Source of the DNA: Perca fluviatilis
Lineage: Eukaryota; Chordata; Actinopteri; Perciformes; Percidae
Assembly (NCBI RefSeq): GCF_010015445.1
Contig: NC_053128.1
Location: forward strand, 10,515,840-10,579,839
Direction: 5' to 3'
Length of the DNA stretch: 64,000 nt
The position numbers and the translations under genes were made by a program. This document shows, one piece after another, positions 46,101 through 57,830 of this stretch (position 1 is the first letter of the stretch; each line of letters starts with the position of its first letter). The notes beneath the pieces are model-generated. The model did no database searches and was not told the origin of the DNA. It saw only the letters and a program-made list of their open reading frames with translations.

Positions 46101-46723
46101 TACTTAACAAGAGTGTATTTCCTTTTACTGTACCTAGAAATGTAAAGCACCAGCCAAAAGAGAGCCTGTGGCCAATCCCAGCATGCAAAGTTCAGAATAA
46201 CCACTCTGGACAGGTCACCACTTCACAGCAGGGCTCTTTTGATTACATATTTTATTTTTATTTTTTTTAAGTGTGTGTTTTCTCTCTCTCGCTGTGGGGC
46301 ATTTTATAAAAGCCGCTTTGCAGGGATTTTCAAAGCCTTTGAACTTTTCTAAAATCAAAGTAAACAGTCTCTCTCTTTGCGTATTGCTTTTAATCTACGC
46401 GAGCAGGTGAGTGAGTTACCTTTTTTATTTATTTTTTATTTTTTTATAAATAATTCTCAAACAAAACAAACATTTAGTGTGCCAACGATAGCGTCAGCCT
46501 TTCCCCAACTTCCTACTACACATCTGAAAATCAAAAAAAGTGGTAAAAACAGACCTTCTAAATCGTCCTATAATGTCATCAAAAGGGCATTGAGCTATGG
46601 AGCAGAGGTTCAACTCCCAAACCAGTAGAGGACATCTAACTTAAGATCTAACCTCTCAAAACACCTTTAGTTTGTATCTGCATGGCTGACAACATTTATG
46701 CAACAGACAGAATACTCCTATAA
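43119..46723. other. Longest repeat-poor stretch (3.6 kb), unassigned
   Basis: No TIR pair, SINE or LINE motif seen. T-rich runs at 43453, 43930 and 44143-44166; a purine-rich stretch at 44880-45100 gives Ser-rich minus-strand ORFs that are composition artefacts. An inverted pair around TTAAATCCC..GGGATTTAA lies at 45600-45665. No exon with convincing splice sites was found. Confidence 0.35.
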
Positions 46724-46880
46724 TAAGGGCTGTAACGGTATGCATATTTAGCTCGAACCGTTTTGGTACAGGACGTTTGGTTGGGTATGCGACATTGGTT
46801 AGGTACACCTGTGACCCAAATGATGCCATAATAGTGCATAGGAATTTCCTGCGGCACCACAGCAATTCCGGGAAGCGGAA
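46724..46880. mobile_element. Left end of a hAT-type repeat, AGGGCTGTAACGGTA
   Basis: Starts TAAGGGCTGTAACGGTATGC followed by CGAACCGTTTTGGTAC, a common teleost non-autonomous hAT pattern. The right end is not found. Confidence 0.45.
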
Positions 46881-47431
46881 CATCGTGGATATATAGACTA
46901 TTTAGTAACCCAAAAATCCGTTTGCAAACATTTTAAACTCTCTTTGCAAGGAAAAGTAGAAATGACTTCCATTAACAACTCTGACTGATGGAGGTAATCA
47001 TACATTCTATGGGGGACTTCCAAATGTGTGAGCTGGTGGTGAAATGTGAGTCAGTTAACAGATACAATGATGCTGTATTGATATGCTGCATTCATGCCAA
47101 CACTGACAAGGTCCTTATGACGTGAGTCACCGCGTTGGCTTCAGCCTTTTTGCACACATGCGGATTACAAAAACAAGAGCGATCAAAACATGAAATGCTT
47201 CCTGTGGTGTCCCTTAGCTTGAAATACATGGCTATTTTGGCAGGAGGCAGTCTTCCTCGGCCAAGAAATCCGCTGTGTTAAGCTGTGCCCATCATCCCCT
47301 CCAGGCTACCGGGAGTTCCTCTGTCCCTTGTTGGTTTCTCTCAGAACAGAAAAACAAGTGCACCGTGAGAGCTAACTGTATGCATACGTGTGCTTTGTTT
47401 AGATGGAAGTATTTCCTCATGCTTCACCTAA

Positions 47432-47469
47432 GTGTGTGTGTTTGTGTGTGTGTGTGTGTGTGTGAGTGA
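47432..47469. repeat. (GT)n microsatellite
   Basis: GT run with one interruption. Confidence 0.9.
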
Positions 47470-47776
47470 GATTCTATTCTGTGGTTTTCATGTAGATATG
47501 ATTCCTGCATGCCAAGTAGATCTGGCTTTTGTTTTGTCTCTAAAAAGCTTGTGGCACCCTCTGAAGTGCAGGTTAGCAAACCTAATGTTTATACAGCACA
47601 AACATCCAAAAGAACAAAAGACCCCTGGGGGGCTGCTGCCTGCTTCCTGGCCAAGATAACAGACAGCAGAGGTGACAGCAAGCATCCAATTCATAATGCG
47701 CACTATTGCCCGTGAATGTAAGTGCTATGTTATGCTGGAAGAATTAAGCTATATATTGTATGTGTGCAGCTGCAGG

Positions 47777-48622
47777 TAGGGCTAGTATCGAGGGAGACCT
47801 GGTCATTCAATACCAAATTTTAATACCTTAACTCCTAAGGTATTAACTCAACTGGTTGTGGAACGGCGGCGGAGTCATTAGTTAGCCATCAAAGTCAATG
47901 TGTGTATTTATACGCAGAGCTTCTATTCTTGCCGGACGCCGGAGAGCTCCGCAGCAATTCAGCACAATTCAGATTGTGCGGGACAGGAAGTCGAGCAAAG
48001 AAACAAAATAAAACATCCGGTTAATTTTCAAAATAAAATACACCGTGCTCACGGCGGATCATATTCCCCTGCACTACACCTTGAGAACACAGCACAGAGT
48101 TGTTTCCCCTCTACTCCTCTGGATGGAAACAAACGGGTTCTATTCTACGTGAATTCGCGAGATCTCGTGGGTCCTCGTGACTTCAGCTGTCAGTCATGGC
48201 CGCAGCCGTTCCGCAACAAATCCGAACCTGGTGGGTATTGACGGACGGCGGAGCAAGGAGCCGGTGCCCCAGCCGTTCTGCAACCAGCGGAAATTAGGAG
48301 TGAGAAGTAAATGTCATCAGTGTCAGCGGGCCAATAAATGCAGCGTGCTGCTACCAAAATCTAACGATGCTTGTGATTGGCTGTGTAATGTTACACATCG
48401 CAGAGGCATGCAGGAAAAACTCTACGTTACACAGAGACGGGACTCCAGTAGGAGCAGCTGAAAAATAAACAAAGATTTGTGCCATAATGTATTATGTTGT
48501 ATATTTTATTTCCAAATAGATTTAATAAAATTGGTATCGACAAGTATCGTTCAGGAACCGGTATCAAAGTCACGATATTGGTATCGGTACCGAATTTTTT
48601 TTTTTATGATTCCCAGCCCTTA
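47777..48622. mobile_element. hAT-type MITE, 846 bp
   Basis: Left end TAGGGCTAGTATCGAG; right end read inward TAAGGGCTGGGAATCATA. The flanks are GCTGCAGG (47769-47776) and GGTGCAGG (48623-48630), 7 of 8 identical, compatible with a hAT TSD. Near the right end are GGTATCGGTACC motifs. No transposase; the CG-rich interior ORFs (47900-48461) show no domain. Confidence 0.6.
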
Positions 48623-49230
48623 GGTGCAGGTTTGTGTGTATGCATGCAGATGGGCTAAAACTGATTGGACATAGTGTTACATGGCTAAGCTAACCTGGGC
48701 TCATATAACAAAGACACACAGCTACTAAACGGCTAACCTAGCTTGTAACATTAATGGTATTGTCTCCTTTCCCTGCATGTTGTGTTTAACGTGAGAATGA
48801 GACTAAGCAAGGCCTGGATGAATGTATACTTTCCTACATAAGAGGGATTGTACTGTGTTAACTGACTCACCCAGCCGCCGTATCGCTTTGCGTTCTGAAA
48901 CCTTTCCTGCTAGCATCGGTCATTTGGAGGGACAGCCTGCTCGTGTGCTCCGAGCAGCTCCAGCGTCGCTCGTTGACTTCTCTGCCAGCCCGCTCCTTGG
49001 TGTGTTAGTTAAGGTTTTTTAAAGGTGTATTCAAAAAAAGTTGTGTTGTGGATAAAAACAAGAATAGTCTTCAGAGTCTTTGTCTTCAATAGTCTTTCTG
49101 TGTGGTAACGTGCCTTTTCAGCGTTAGCGTGCTCGCTTCAGTCTTCCTCCTTCCAACCTTTGTTATTTTTGTTTAAAAATATCGAAATTAATATCTATCG
49201 CCATATTCATAATCGATATGGCAATATCAC
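48623..49230. other. Unassigned sequence ending in a hAT-like fragment
   Basis: At 49170-49225 ATATCGAAATTAATATCTAT and ATAATCGATATGGCAATATC look like the subterminal part of a hAT-type MITE. The rest is unassigned. Confidence 0.35.
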
Positions 49231-50443
49231 ATTTTGACACACCTTCTCATTCAATGCGTTTCCTTTATTTTCATGACTATTTACATTGTAGATTCTCACT
49301 GAAGGCATCAAAACTATGAATGAACACATATGGAATTATGTACTTAACAAAAACGTGTGAAATAACTGAAAACATGTCTTATATTTTAGATTCTTCAAAG
49401 TAGCCACCCTTTGCACACTCTTGGCATTCTCTTGATGAGCTTCAAGAGGTAGTCACCTGAAATGGTTTTCCAACAGTCTTGAAGGAGTTCCCAGAGATGC
49501 TTAGCACTTGTTGGCCCTTTTGCCTTCACTCTGCGGTCCAGCTCACCCCAAACCATCTTGATTGGGTTCAGGTCCGGTGACTGTGGAGGCCAGGTCAGGA
49601 TTCATCAGACCAAAGCACAGATTTCCACCGGTCTAATGTCCATTCCTTGTGTTTCTTGGCCCAAACAAATCTCTTCTGCTTGTTGCCTCTCCTTAGCATT
49701 GGTTTTCTAGCAGCTACTTGACCATGAAGGCCTGATTCTCGAAGTCTCCGCTTAACCGTTGTTCTAGAGATGTGTCTGCTGCTAGAACTCTGTGTGGCAT
49801 TCATCTGGTCTCTAATCTGAGCTGCTGTTAACTTGCGATTTCTGAGGCTGGTGACTCAGATGAACTTATCCTCAGCAGCAGAGGTGACTCTTGGTCTTCC
49901 TTTCCTGGGGCGGTCCTCATGTGAGCCAGTTTCGTTGTAGCGCTTGATGGTTTTCGCAATTTTCCGGACTGACTGACCTTCATTTGTTAAAATAATGATG
50001 GCCACTCATTTCTCTTTACTTAGCTGATTGGTTCTTGCCATAATATGAATTCTAACAGTTGTCCAATAGGGCTGTCGGCTGTGTATCAACCTGACTTCTG
50101 CACAACACAACTGATGGTCCCAACCCCATTAATAAGGGAAAAAAATACACTAATTAATCCTGACAAAGCACATCTGTTAATTAAAACCATTTCAGGTGAC
50201 TACCTCATGAAGCTCATTGAGAGAACACCAAGGGTTTGCAGCGCTATCAAAAAAGCAAAGGGTGGCTACTTTGAGGAATCTAAAATATGACATGTTTTCA
50301 GTTATTTCACACTTTTTTAAGTACATAATTCCATGTGTTCATTCATAGTTGTAATGCCTTCAGTGAGAATCTACAATGTAAATGGTCATGAAAATAAAGA
50401 AAACTCATTGACTGAGCTGTGTCCAAACTTTTGGCCTGTACTG
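49231..50443 (-). mobile_element. Tc1/mariner element of the GGCCTGTACTG family, internally deleted
   Basis: The right end finishes TTTTGGCCTGTACTG, like the MITE at 24648-25178. The left end begins inside the ITR (TTTTGACACACCTTCTCATT), having lost the first 20 or so bases. Long ITRs (TATGTACTTAAC.., CATGTCTTATATTTTAGATT) extend about 280 bases and include the end of the coding region at both sides. The minus strand carries a broken transposase. Only about 20 bases separate it from the next Tc1 element (50462). Confidence 0.82.
49400..50041 (-). pseudogene. Tc1 transposase with deleted catalytic core
   Basis: Minus strand: MARTNQLSKEK, then a stop. Next comes the paired DNA-binding region (NEGQSVRKIAKTIKRYNETG, RPRKGRPRVTSAAEDKF with a stop), then MNATQSSSSRHISRTTVKRR and WTLDRWKSVLWSDES, which holds the first catalytic aspartate. 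Directly afterwards the sequence jumps to [10 protein letters not shown], the block with the third catalytic residue (here PEPNQ/PDLNP in different frames). The segment with the second aspartate is missing. Inactive, and probably a stage on the way to the 531 bp MITE. Confidence 0.8.
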
Positions 50444-50461
50444 TGTGTATATATATATTTA

Positions 50462-52080
50462 CAGTGCCTTGCGAAAGTATTCGCCCCCTCTGAACGTTTC
50501 GACCTTTTGCCACATTTCAGGCCTCAAACATAAAGATATAAAACTGTAATTTTTTGTGAAGAATCAACAACAAGTGGGTCCCAATTATGAGGTGGAACGA
50601 AATTCATTGGCTATTTCAAACTTTTTTAACAAATAAAAAACTGAAAAATGGGGCGTGCAAAATTATTCAGCCCCTTTACTTTCAGTGCAGCAAACTCTCT
50701 CGAAGTTCAGTGAGGATCTCTGAATGATCCAATGTTGACCTAAATGACTAATGATGATAAATAGAATCCAGCTGTGTGTAATCAAGTCTCCGTATAAATG
50801 CACCTGCTCTGTGATAGTCTCAGAGGTCCGTGTAAAGCGCAGAGAGCATCATGAAGAACAAGGAACACACCAGGCAGGTCCGAGATACTGTTGTGGAGAA
50901 GTTTAAAGCCGGATTTGGATACAAAAGATTTCCCAAGCTTTAAACATCCCAAGGAGCACTGTGCAAGCGATAATATTGAAATGGAAGGAGTATCAGACCA
51001 CTACAAATCTACGAAGACCCGGCCGTCCCTCTAAACTTTCAGCTCATACAATGAGAAGACTGATCAGAGATGCAGCCAAGAGGCCCATGATCACTCTGGA
51101 TGAACTGCAGAGATCTACAGCTGAGGTGGGAGACTCTGTCCATAGGACAACAATCAGTCGTATACTGCACAAATCTGGCCTTTATGGAAGAGTGGCAAGA
51201 AAAAAGCCATTTCTTAAAGATATCCATAAAGGTGTCGTTTAAAGTTTGCCAAAAGCCACCTGGGAGACACACCAAACATGTGGAAGAAGGTGCTGTGGTC
51301 AGATGAAACCAAAATCGAACTTTTTGGCAACAATGCAAAACGTTATGTTTGGCGTAAAAACAACACAGCTCATCCCCTGAACACACCATCCCCACTGTCA
51401 AACATGGTGGTGGCAGCATCATGGTTTGGGCCTGCTTTTCTTCAGCAGGGACAGGGAAGATGGTTAAAATTGATGGGAAGATGGATGGAGCCAAATACAG
51501 GACCATTCTGAAGAAGAAAACCTGATGGAGTCTGCAAAAGACCTGAGACTGGGACGGAGATTTGTCTTCCAACAAGACAATGATCCAAAACATAAAGCAA
51601 AATCTACAATGGAATGGTTCACAAATAATCATATCCAGGTGTTTAGAATGGCCAAGTCAAAGTCCAGACCTGAATCCAATCGAGAATCTGTGGAAAGAAC
51701 TGAAAACTGCTGTTCACAAACGCTCTCCATCCAACCTCACTGAGCTCGAGCTGTTTTGCAAGGAGGAATGGGCAAAAATGTCAGTCTCTCGATGTGCAAA
51801 ACTGATAGACATACCCCAAGCGACTCAGCTGTAATCGCAGCAAAAGGTGGCGCTACAAAGTATTAACTTAAGGGGGCTGAATAATTTTGCCGCCCAATAT
51901 TTCAGTTTTTATTTGTTTAAAAGGTTTGAAATATCCAATAAATTTCGTTCCACTTCATGATTGTGTCCCACTTGTTGTTGATTCTTCACAAAAAATTACA
52001 GTTTTATATCTTTATGTTTGAGGCCTGAAATGTGGCAAAAGGTCGAAAAGTTCAGAGGGCGAATACTTTCGAAGGCACTG
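50462..52080 (+). mobile_element. Tc1/mariner element with about 200 bp ITRs (copy 2)
   Basis: Left tip CAGTGCCTTGCGAAAGTATT; right tip the inverted copy with a missing C (CTTTCGAAGGCACTG), and TA on both sides within a short TATATAT stretch. The same family as 37080-38706 but on the opposite strand. The ITRs share AATCAACAACAAGTGGG. The transposase on the plus strand (50851-51850) is frameshifted. Confidence 0.92.
50851..51850 (+). pseudogene. Tc1 transposase, frameshifted (copy 2)
   Basis: Starts MKNKEHTRQVRDTVVEKFK and loses frame after GFGYK (one A missing in an A run near 50925). It resumes as IILKWKEYQTTTNLRRPGRP (AT-hook-like GRPSK) and ITLDELQRSTAEVGDSVHRT. Catalytic blocks: VLWSDETKIELFGN at 51285-51325 (D1), [14 protein letters not shown] at about 51565-51605 (D2), [14 protein letters not shown] at about 51662-51703 (E). 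Frames break again near 51230, 51380, 51510 and 51650. All three catalytic residues are still written in the DNA, but no single frame joins them. Confidence 0.88.
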
Positions 52081-53072
52081 TATATATGCTGCAGAAGTAA
52101 TAACATGATTTCTGCAGAACATACAGATTTCGTAGTGTTAAATAATTGACTTTATTTACTGATGATGCAAACATTTTAGTCGTCTAATATATAAATAACT
52201 ATTTTTTTTGTGAATTATGGAAAGGGTAATTGGTTTCATTTCACCTGAATGAAGTATTTCATGTACACAGTCAAAACCGTGAGTTTTTCTTCTAAGAGCT
52301 ATTTAGAAAACCACATTTCCTCCCTTAATTAGAGACATCAATCTCATCAAAGTATTACAGTTCATGCTCTGCACATCGAATCACTGAATTCTGAAGGCCC
52401 TTCCACCACTTAGGAAGTTATAATCAAGATTGAGAAGCGTGTTAATGAAGCGGCAATCACAGGGTGAGTGTGTTTCCTCGTCAAGGTTCTCTCCATAGTA
52501 TTGACATCACTGAAAAGTACAATACAAGACATCCAACTTCTAACGACACAATAACTTCTTCAACTCTAATTTACTATTCACTACTTAATTATGTTAATGG
52601 TTTTGATTTGGAAGGCAGTTATTGTGTCTTTGGGAATGGTTGAGAAGGAGGCGAATGAATGATTCGGTTTAGGGAAATTTCATACATTAAAGTTGTTAAG
52701 TAGTAGGCTTAGGTTTGTACATTCTGTCAACATGTGAATGTTGTTGTTGATGCTGTTTGAGAGAAACAAGGGACCAGATTTATTCCAATTGAATGATTAA
52801 GGACATCGATTTACCAGAGGCACAACAAGACAAAGCACTCAAGCTTCATTACTTTTTAAGCAGCTGTGAGATCCTGTGCTCATTTCGGGCAAAAGCGTCG
52901 GAGGCGCAATCATTTCTCCGCCAGAGTTCTGATTTCACTTAAAGCATTGTTTAAATAAAAACAGTGGTTAGTGGATCCAATCAGCAGATGCAGTTAGTTT
53001 GAAGTACACTTTTCCACTAGTTACTTTTCTAACTGGTATTAAACAGCATTGTTTTGCCTGAGATGAATCTAG
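52081..53072. other. Unassigned unique sequence
   Basis: About 1 kb without recognised repeat ends or genes. Confidence 0.4.
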
Positions 53073-53309
53073 TAGTGATGCACCGAAATGAAAATTCTTG
53101 GCCGAAACCGAAACACCGAAAGAAATTAAGCCAATTATTAGTACCATTGCATTTATGGCTATGACTTGTGTACTAACTTTACTAAAATCAAGGCATTGCA
53201 ATTGTATAAATTAATATTAAAGTTTAATTAAAAAAATATCTAGCAGAAATATGGCTACAATCTGATAGTCACATACAGTATATAGTAGCCTAAGAACAGA
53301 ATAGCTTAC

Positions 53310-53344
<35 letters not shown>

Positions 53345-53855
53345 TGAGGCACTTTCTTGCAGGATTTCACTGAACATATCAGACAACGAGGGTGCATGCC
53401 CCTCATCTGGTGCAGAGAGACGAGTCTTTTTTGCGCTCTGATCTCCTCGCGCTTGGCGCTCGTCTCGCGCTCCCGTCTCCATCGCGGGTTCTCCGCTCCA
53501 TCCGCGCCCTGGATCATTTCTCGTGCGTCCTGCTTTATTTCCGCATCCAAGTAATGGTCTTTATAACGCGGAACAAGTACAGTCGCGATGAAGTGCAGAG
53601 GATCCGAATAGATCTCACTGAAACGTGTGCTTTCAGAGCGTACTTTTCATTGTTTTCACTCCGTGGTCTGTCTCAACCTCTTTGCTTAGGAGACGCTTTG
53701 CAGGTGGAACGGATCGGGTACTGACACACGTGCAGGTCGCGGTTTCTGTTTGCGTCATCACAACATTTTTGGCCGTATTGGTTCGGTGATAAAAGTATTT
53801 CGGCCGAAAACCGAAAATGCCCTTTTTCAGTGGCCGAATATTCGGTGCATCCCTA
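53073..53855. mobile_element. hAT-type transposon, 783 bp, with perfect 8 bp TSD
   Basis: Left end TAGTGATGCACCGAAATG; right end read inward TAGGGATGCACCGAATATTC (14 of the first 16 match). GAATCTAG is duplicated exactly at 53065-53072 and 53856-53863. The interior holds mirrored GGCCGAAACCGAA motifs, a (TTA)n run and a CpG-rich centre (53400-53720) with ORFs on both strands that show no known domain. Confidence 0.88.
53309..53344. repeat. (TTA)n microsatellite
   Basis: Pure TTA tract inside the 53073-53855 element. Confidence 0.92.
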
Positions 53856-55228
53856 GAATCTAGTCTTAAAAATTCAAAACTTGGAGGTGCTGGAAGAGTT
53901 TGCAATTGGTTGTGTTATGGAATTTATCGAAAGAGCACTCGAAAAAGCATAATAATACATGACAACACTGATTGATTGATGATTACATTTGTAATAATAA
54001 GAGCCCAACCATACCACAGAACCCAAAAGTGGTGTGTGTATATGTGTGTGTGTGTATATGTATATGTATATATATATATAAAAAATATAAAATTTCGGAT
54101 AAAGCTACATTTGTATTGCCTACATCTGTCAAAAAACTCAACATTTTTAAGTTTTAAACATTTCAACACAAAAACTTTTTCTGAAATGCAATAACCTCAA
54201 ACTAAGGCATACATTAAACATACATAAACATTACCTTAAGTTGTGCAACTTAACTTTCACAACTACAAGTTTGAACCTGAGACTGATCTGCATATAGGCC
54301 TATATGTAAATATTAGTTATACACGACCTATTTTCATTTATATATTTGATTACAATGCTACACAGCTGTTACACTTACGCTAGTAGATCGTTGATCAGCT
54401 GTTTCTCCGTGAAGAGAGAGAGAGAGTGAGTGAGAGAAAATGGTCCGCAACAGTGAGCGGTTTTCCCGGCTCTTTAGATCAAATCGTGGTCACCACTACG
54501 TATTTTCTTGTCTTTGTTTTTGGTAGTTGCTGTGTTTGGTGTAGTTTCATCGTCCGTACGACTCTATATGACGTTTTGAGCTTGAAGTCGACTAGTCCCT
54601 GATCATGTGGTTTTGTCACTAACAACGTAGATCTGCAGCACCGTCACTCAAAATTAGTCAAAAACCCAGCTCATTTGGAACATAATTTGAAAGCCACGAA
54701 ACGTTTAGTACATGAGCTATTGGACCTAAGGACGAGGAGAGCTTTGGATTTCTGCTACGCTAAAGGACGTTTGCAGTCAGCTGTTTGTGTAAAGACACAC
54801 AGGAGCTACATGCTAATGCCAACGTTACAGACTGTCCAGCATCTGATCACTGGATTATCGCCCGGGGCCCAATGTAGTAGGAGGTACAACTCGTGCTACA
54901 CTTAATGGCAATTTCATTTGCGTGCGCACATAACTAAGCATAACCCCAATTTGTTGCTAACGAGGATGAATAATAGACTTTGCACTGAGTGTTTGTTTAC
55001 GCCGAAATTTTGATTGACTGACTGTCACGGAGATGCGTGACTCGGCGTCGGACATAATTACGGGACTGTTATACGTAAAGTTACTGCTGGTAAATCCACT
55101 AGTGTGAGTAGTGGAAAAAAACTAGTAACGCTAGTTAAGCTCACTTGCTGATAAATTGGACAAGATGCTAGAAAGACTAAGCTATACAAATAAAGCCTCT
55201 TAAGAAAATCAATAAAAGGGTTGATACT
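53856..55228. other. Unassigned region with (GT)/(AT) tract
   Basis: Alternating purine-pyrimidine tract at 54034-54080. A 76-codon ORF at 54675-54905 has no known domain. Nothing else recognised. Confidence 0.35.
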
Positions 55229-55680
55229 AAAGGTCCCATGGCATGAACATTTTTTTTTTAACATTAATATGCATTCCCCCAGCCTGCCTTTGGTCCCCCA
55301 CTGGCTAGATATGGCGATACGTGTAAACCGAGCCCTGGGCATCCTGCTCTACCTTTTGAGAAAATGAAAGCTCAGATGGGCCAATCTGGAATCTTCCCTT
55401 TATGATGTCATAAGTGGAAAGGTTACCTCCCCATTCTCTTCTTTGCCCGCTCAGAGAATTTGGCCCGCCCATGAGAAAGGGAGACATCATGGCTTGCAAA
55501 CAAGCAAAGCATGGCAGTTGGTCTAGGCCACACCTCCACCTCCCCCCCCCCCTCTCCTCCTCAATAGCATTTAAAGCTACAGAGACAGAAATGGCACATC
55601 CTAAGGAAAGCTCATTGTGGGACTGGCTCTAGTGGCTGTAATTCTGCACCAAGGCTGAATTTCGGGAAAGAGACTTCAGT
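55229..55680 (+). mobile_element. Fragment of the AAAGGTCCCATGGCATG fish repeat
   Basis: Carries, in the order I know from abundant teleost copies, AAAGGTCCCATGGCATGAAC, GAGCCCTGGGCATCCTGCTC, AAAATGAAAGCTCAGATGGG, GTGGGACTGGCTCTAGTGGC and TTCGGGAAAGAGACTTCAG. It stops there, lacking the mirrored right terminus with CATGGGACC. Short ORFs across it are not genes. Confidence 0.6.
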
Positions 55681-56045
55681 GACCCTGTGCAGAAGTTGTT
55701 GCTAGTTCGATAGCTAACCCAATCACGTTAATCAGCAGATAGCAAGCAAGGAACAAGGAACCTTGGCTTGGGTTTTGAGGAGTTGTAGCATTCATTCACC
55801 AACAGATAAACATACTGTACATATACTGCGCTGCTACGTTCACAGCTATAACGTAACTGCTAACTTCATACTCGCAGACAAACACCCCTCCCTCTCTCTT
55901 TTTCCCTCTCACTTTCCACCGTGCACTCGCTAATGTGAACCAAACCGGAAGCAGCAACCGCTAGAGCCAGTGTTTATTGTTGCTATGGCGCTGTGCTAAG
56001 CTAAACGCTAAAGAGGGAAAGTTGCAGATTTTCAACCCCTCTGAA
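55681..56045. other. Unassigned sequence flanking the hAT insertion
   Basis: GAGGGAAAGTTGCAGATTTTC at 56012-56032 has an inverted partner at about 57000-57020, so the hAT at 56046 may have inserted into an older foldback element. Confidence 0.35.
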
Positions 56046-56905
56046 TAGTGGTGCAACAGATCGTCATTGATCCGTGATCTGTTCGGATAAATATCTTCGG
56101 TTCGACACACACGTGATCCGCGGATTGATTTCTGAAAGAGAAAAAAAAAAAAAAAAGTTGTGCGCATGTTCAGTCCACACACAGCGTGGTCATGGTGAGC
56201 GGAGGAACGGAGGAGCTTGAACGCCCCGCGTCATTTAAATCCCCTGTATGGGAGCATTTTGGCTTCCCTGTCAAATATAATGATGAAGGAAAGAGGTTAG
56301 TGGATAAAACCGTGACGGTGTGTAGGCACTGTGGCAAAGAAAGGTCACAAAGAAGCCACGGAAACACATCAGCATGGCCACGCATTTGAAGCGACATCAC
56401 CCCGGTGTTTCACTGACAGGAGTGAAAACGAAAGCTGCTCAACAACCGCTTATCACCGCGGCATTTAAGCAGTCCCTTGTTGCACAATCAGACCGGGCTA
56501 AAGCCATCACAAACTCTATCGGTGTTTTTATAGGTGCAGACACGAGGCCATATTCGGTTGTGCAAAACGAGGGCTTTAAACACATGCTGAAAGTGCTTGA
56601 GCCACGTTACGACATCCACGGGAACGGATAGCTATGTGACGATAACCGCTCACTTCATCACAGCAGACTGGGAGATGAGAAGTCCGGTGCTGCAGACACG
56701 CCCCCTCTACGAGTCACACAAGCACTCTTGCGCAGGTACTGACACAAGCAGTGGAAGAATGGAAGATAAAGAGGCCCAGTACTAGTAATATCCCAGTCAC
56801 AACTGATAATGCCAAAAATCAAATAAATGCAGTGAGTGAGGCAGGATTCGACTCTGATCCGAGAAACGATCCGAACCGTGAGTTTTTTGATCCGTTGCAC
56901 CCCTA
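56046..56905 (+). mobile_element. hAT transposon, 860 bp, ZBED-type, with perfect 8 bp TSD
   Basis: Left end TAGTGGTGCAACAGATC; right end read inward TAGGGGTGCAACGGATC (15 of 17 match). CCTCTGAA is duplicated exactly at 56038-56045 and 56906-56913. The interior encodes the N-terminal part of a BED-finger hAT transposase followed, after a deletion, by a piece of the RNase H-like catalytic domain. A full element of this type is several kilobases, so most is missing. Confidence 0.92.
56192..56870 (+). pseudogene. hAT (ZBED1-like) transposase, truncated and frameshifted
   Basis: From ATG at 56192: GGTEELERPASFKSPVWEHF, the aromatic start of a BED zinc finger, then VCRHCGKE (C-x2-C). After a frameshift comes MATHLKRHHPG (the H-x4-H half, 56374 onward), then QPLITAAFKQSLVAQSDRAK and IGADTRPYSVVQNEGFKHML, typical of ZBED1-like hAT transposases. 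At about 56622 a deletion removes the stretch up to SYVTITAHFITADWEMRS (part of the catalytic core). Later coding is again out of frame. The C-terminal dimerisation region is absent. Confidence 0.85.
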
Positions 56906-56913
56906 CCTCTGAA

Positions 56914-57830
56914 GCACGTCATCCAACGGGAGTTTTACCGGCGGATAAAAGCAGACCTCTGGGTACTGCCGCCATTCATCTGCACGTATGGCAGAACAGA
57001 AAATCAGCAAACTTTCCCTTCAGATAACAGCTAGCAGTAGCTAGCGAGCTTGGTTACATTTTTCGAAACAAATCTAGTTGTATTCTTGCAATTTGTGACC
57101 CTGCAAGATCTCCAGTCTTTACATATTATGACATTATCTATTAACATTAGATGTGAGATGAGGTCAGACTTTGGTATTTTCAAAGTCTTTTCAAAGTCCT
57201 CTAGTGTATGGTAGGCATACGCCGTATAATGGCAGGGAAAACCCTGACCTCCTCAGGAAATACAGTTGCTATTTATTTTTTTTTGTATTTGTGCTTGTGA
57301 AAACTCAAGTTACAAAAAAATGTCTATGCGAGTCTCCAGTACTTAAATAATTGTTTATACTGTATAACGATAGAGTGGCTTTATGCATTAGAAGCCATGG
57401 TTATTCTATCCTGAATGAATGCCTGGGCTATACTAACTATCTCTGTGTGCGTGACGGCTACCTTGCTGAACTGCTGCAGCTCGCACAAGTGTGGTGTCCA
57501 CACAGACAGCTGCAGCACAGCCTGCCAACCCTGTCTTTCTACATTAAGTTTGCCTTTGATAATGGCCATCAATTATAGAATATTTCATTATAAATGCCAT
57601 TTATAGTTATTTTTGTTTTCTTGTTTACCCAGAGAGAGCGAGAGGGAGACAGCCCTTCACCTGATGTTCTTTTTACGTATTAATATGATATAATTATAAC
57701 CTACAGCCTATAGTTTCTGCTATGACTACTGTTTTTCAATAATTAAAAGCTGGTACTAGACTAATTTATGGAGCCTGCATTTTTCACCACATTGTCCTCC
57801 AAATATTTCATTATTAAAGCTTTGTGTTAA
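56914..57830. other. Unassigned sequence
   Basis: Apart from the inverted partner noted at about 57000-57020, no gene or repeat is recognised; ORFs at 57351-57606 overlap on both strands. Confidence 0.4.

Noticed and set aside
51039..51632. 197-codon ORF on the minus strand, the longest in the window
   Set aside because: It is the antisense shadow of the Tc1 transposase at 50851-51850.
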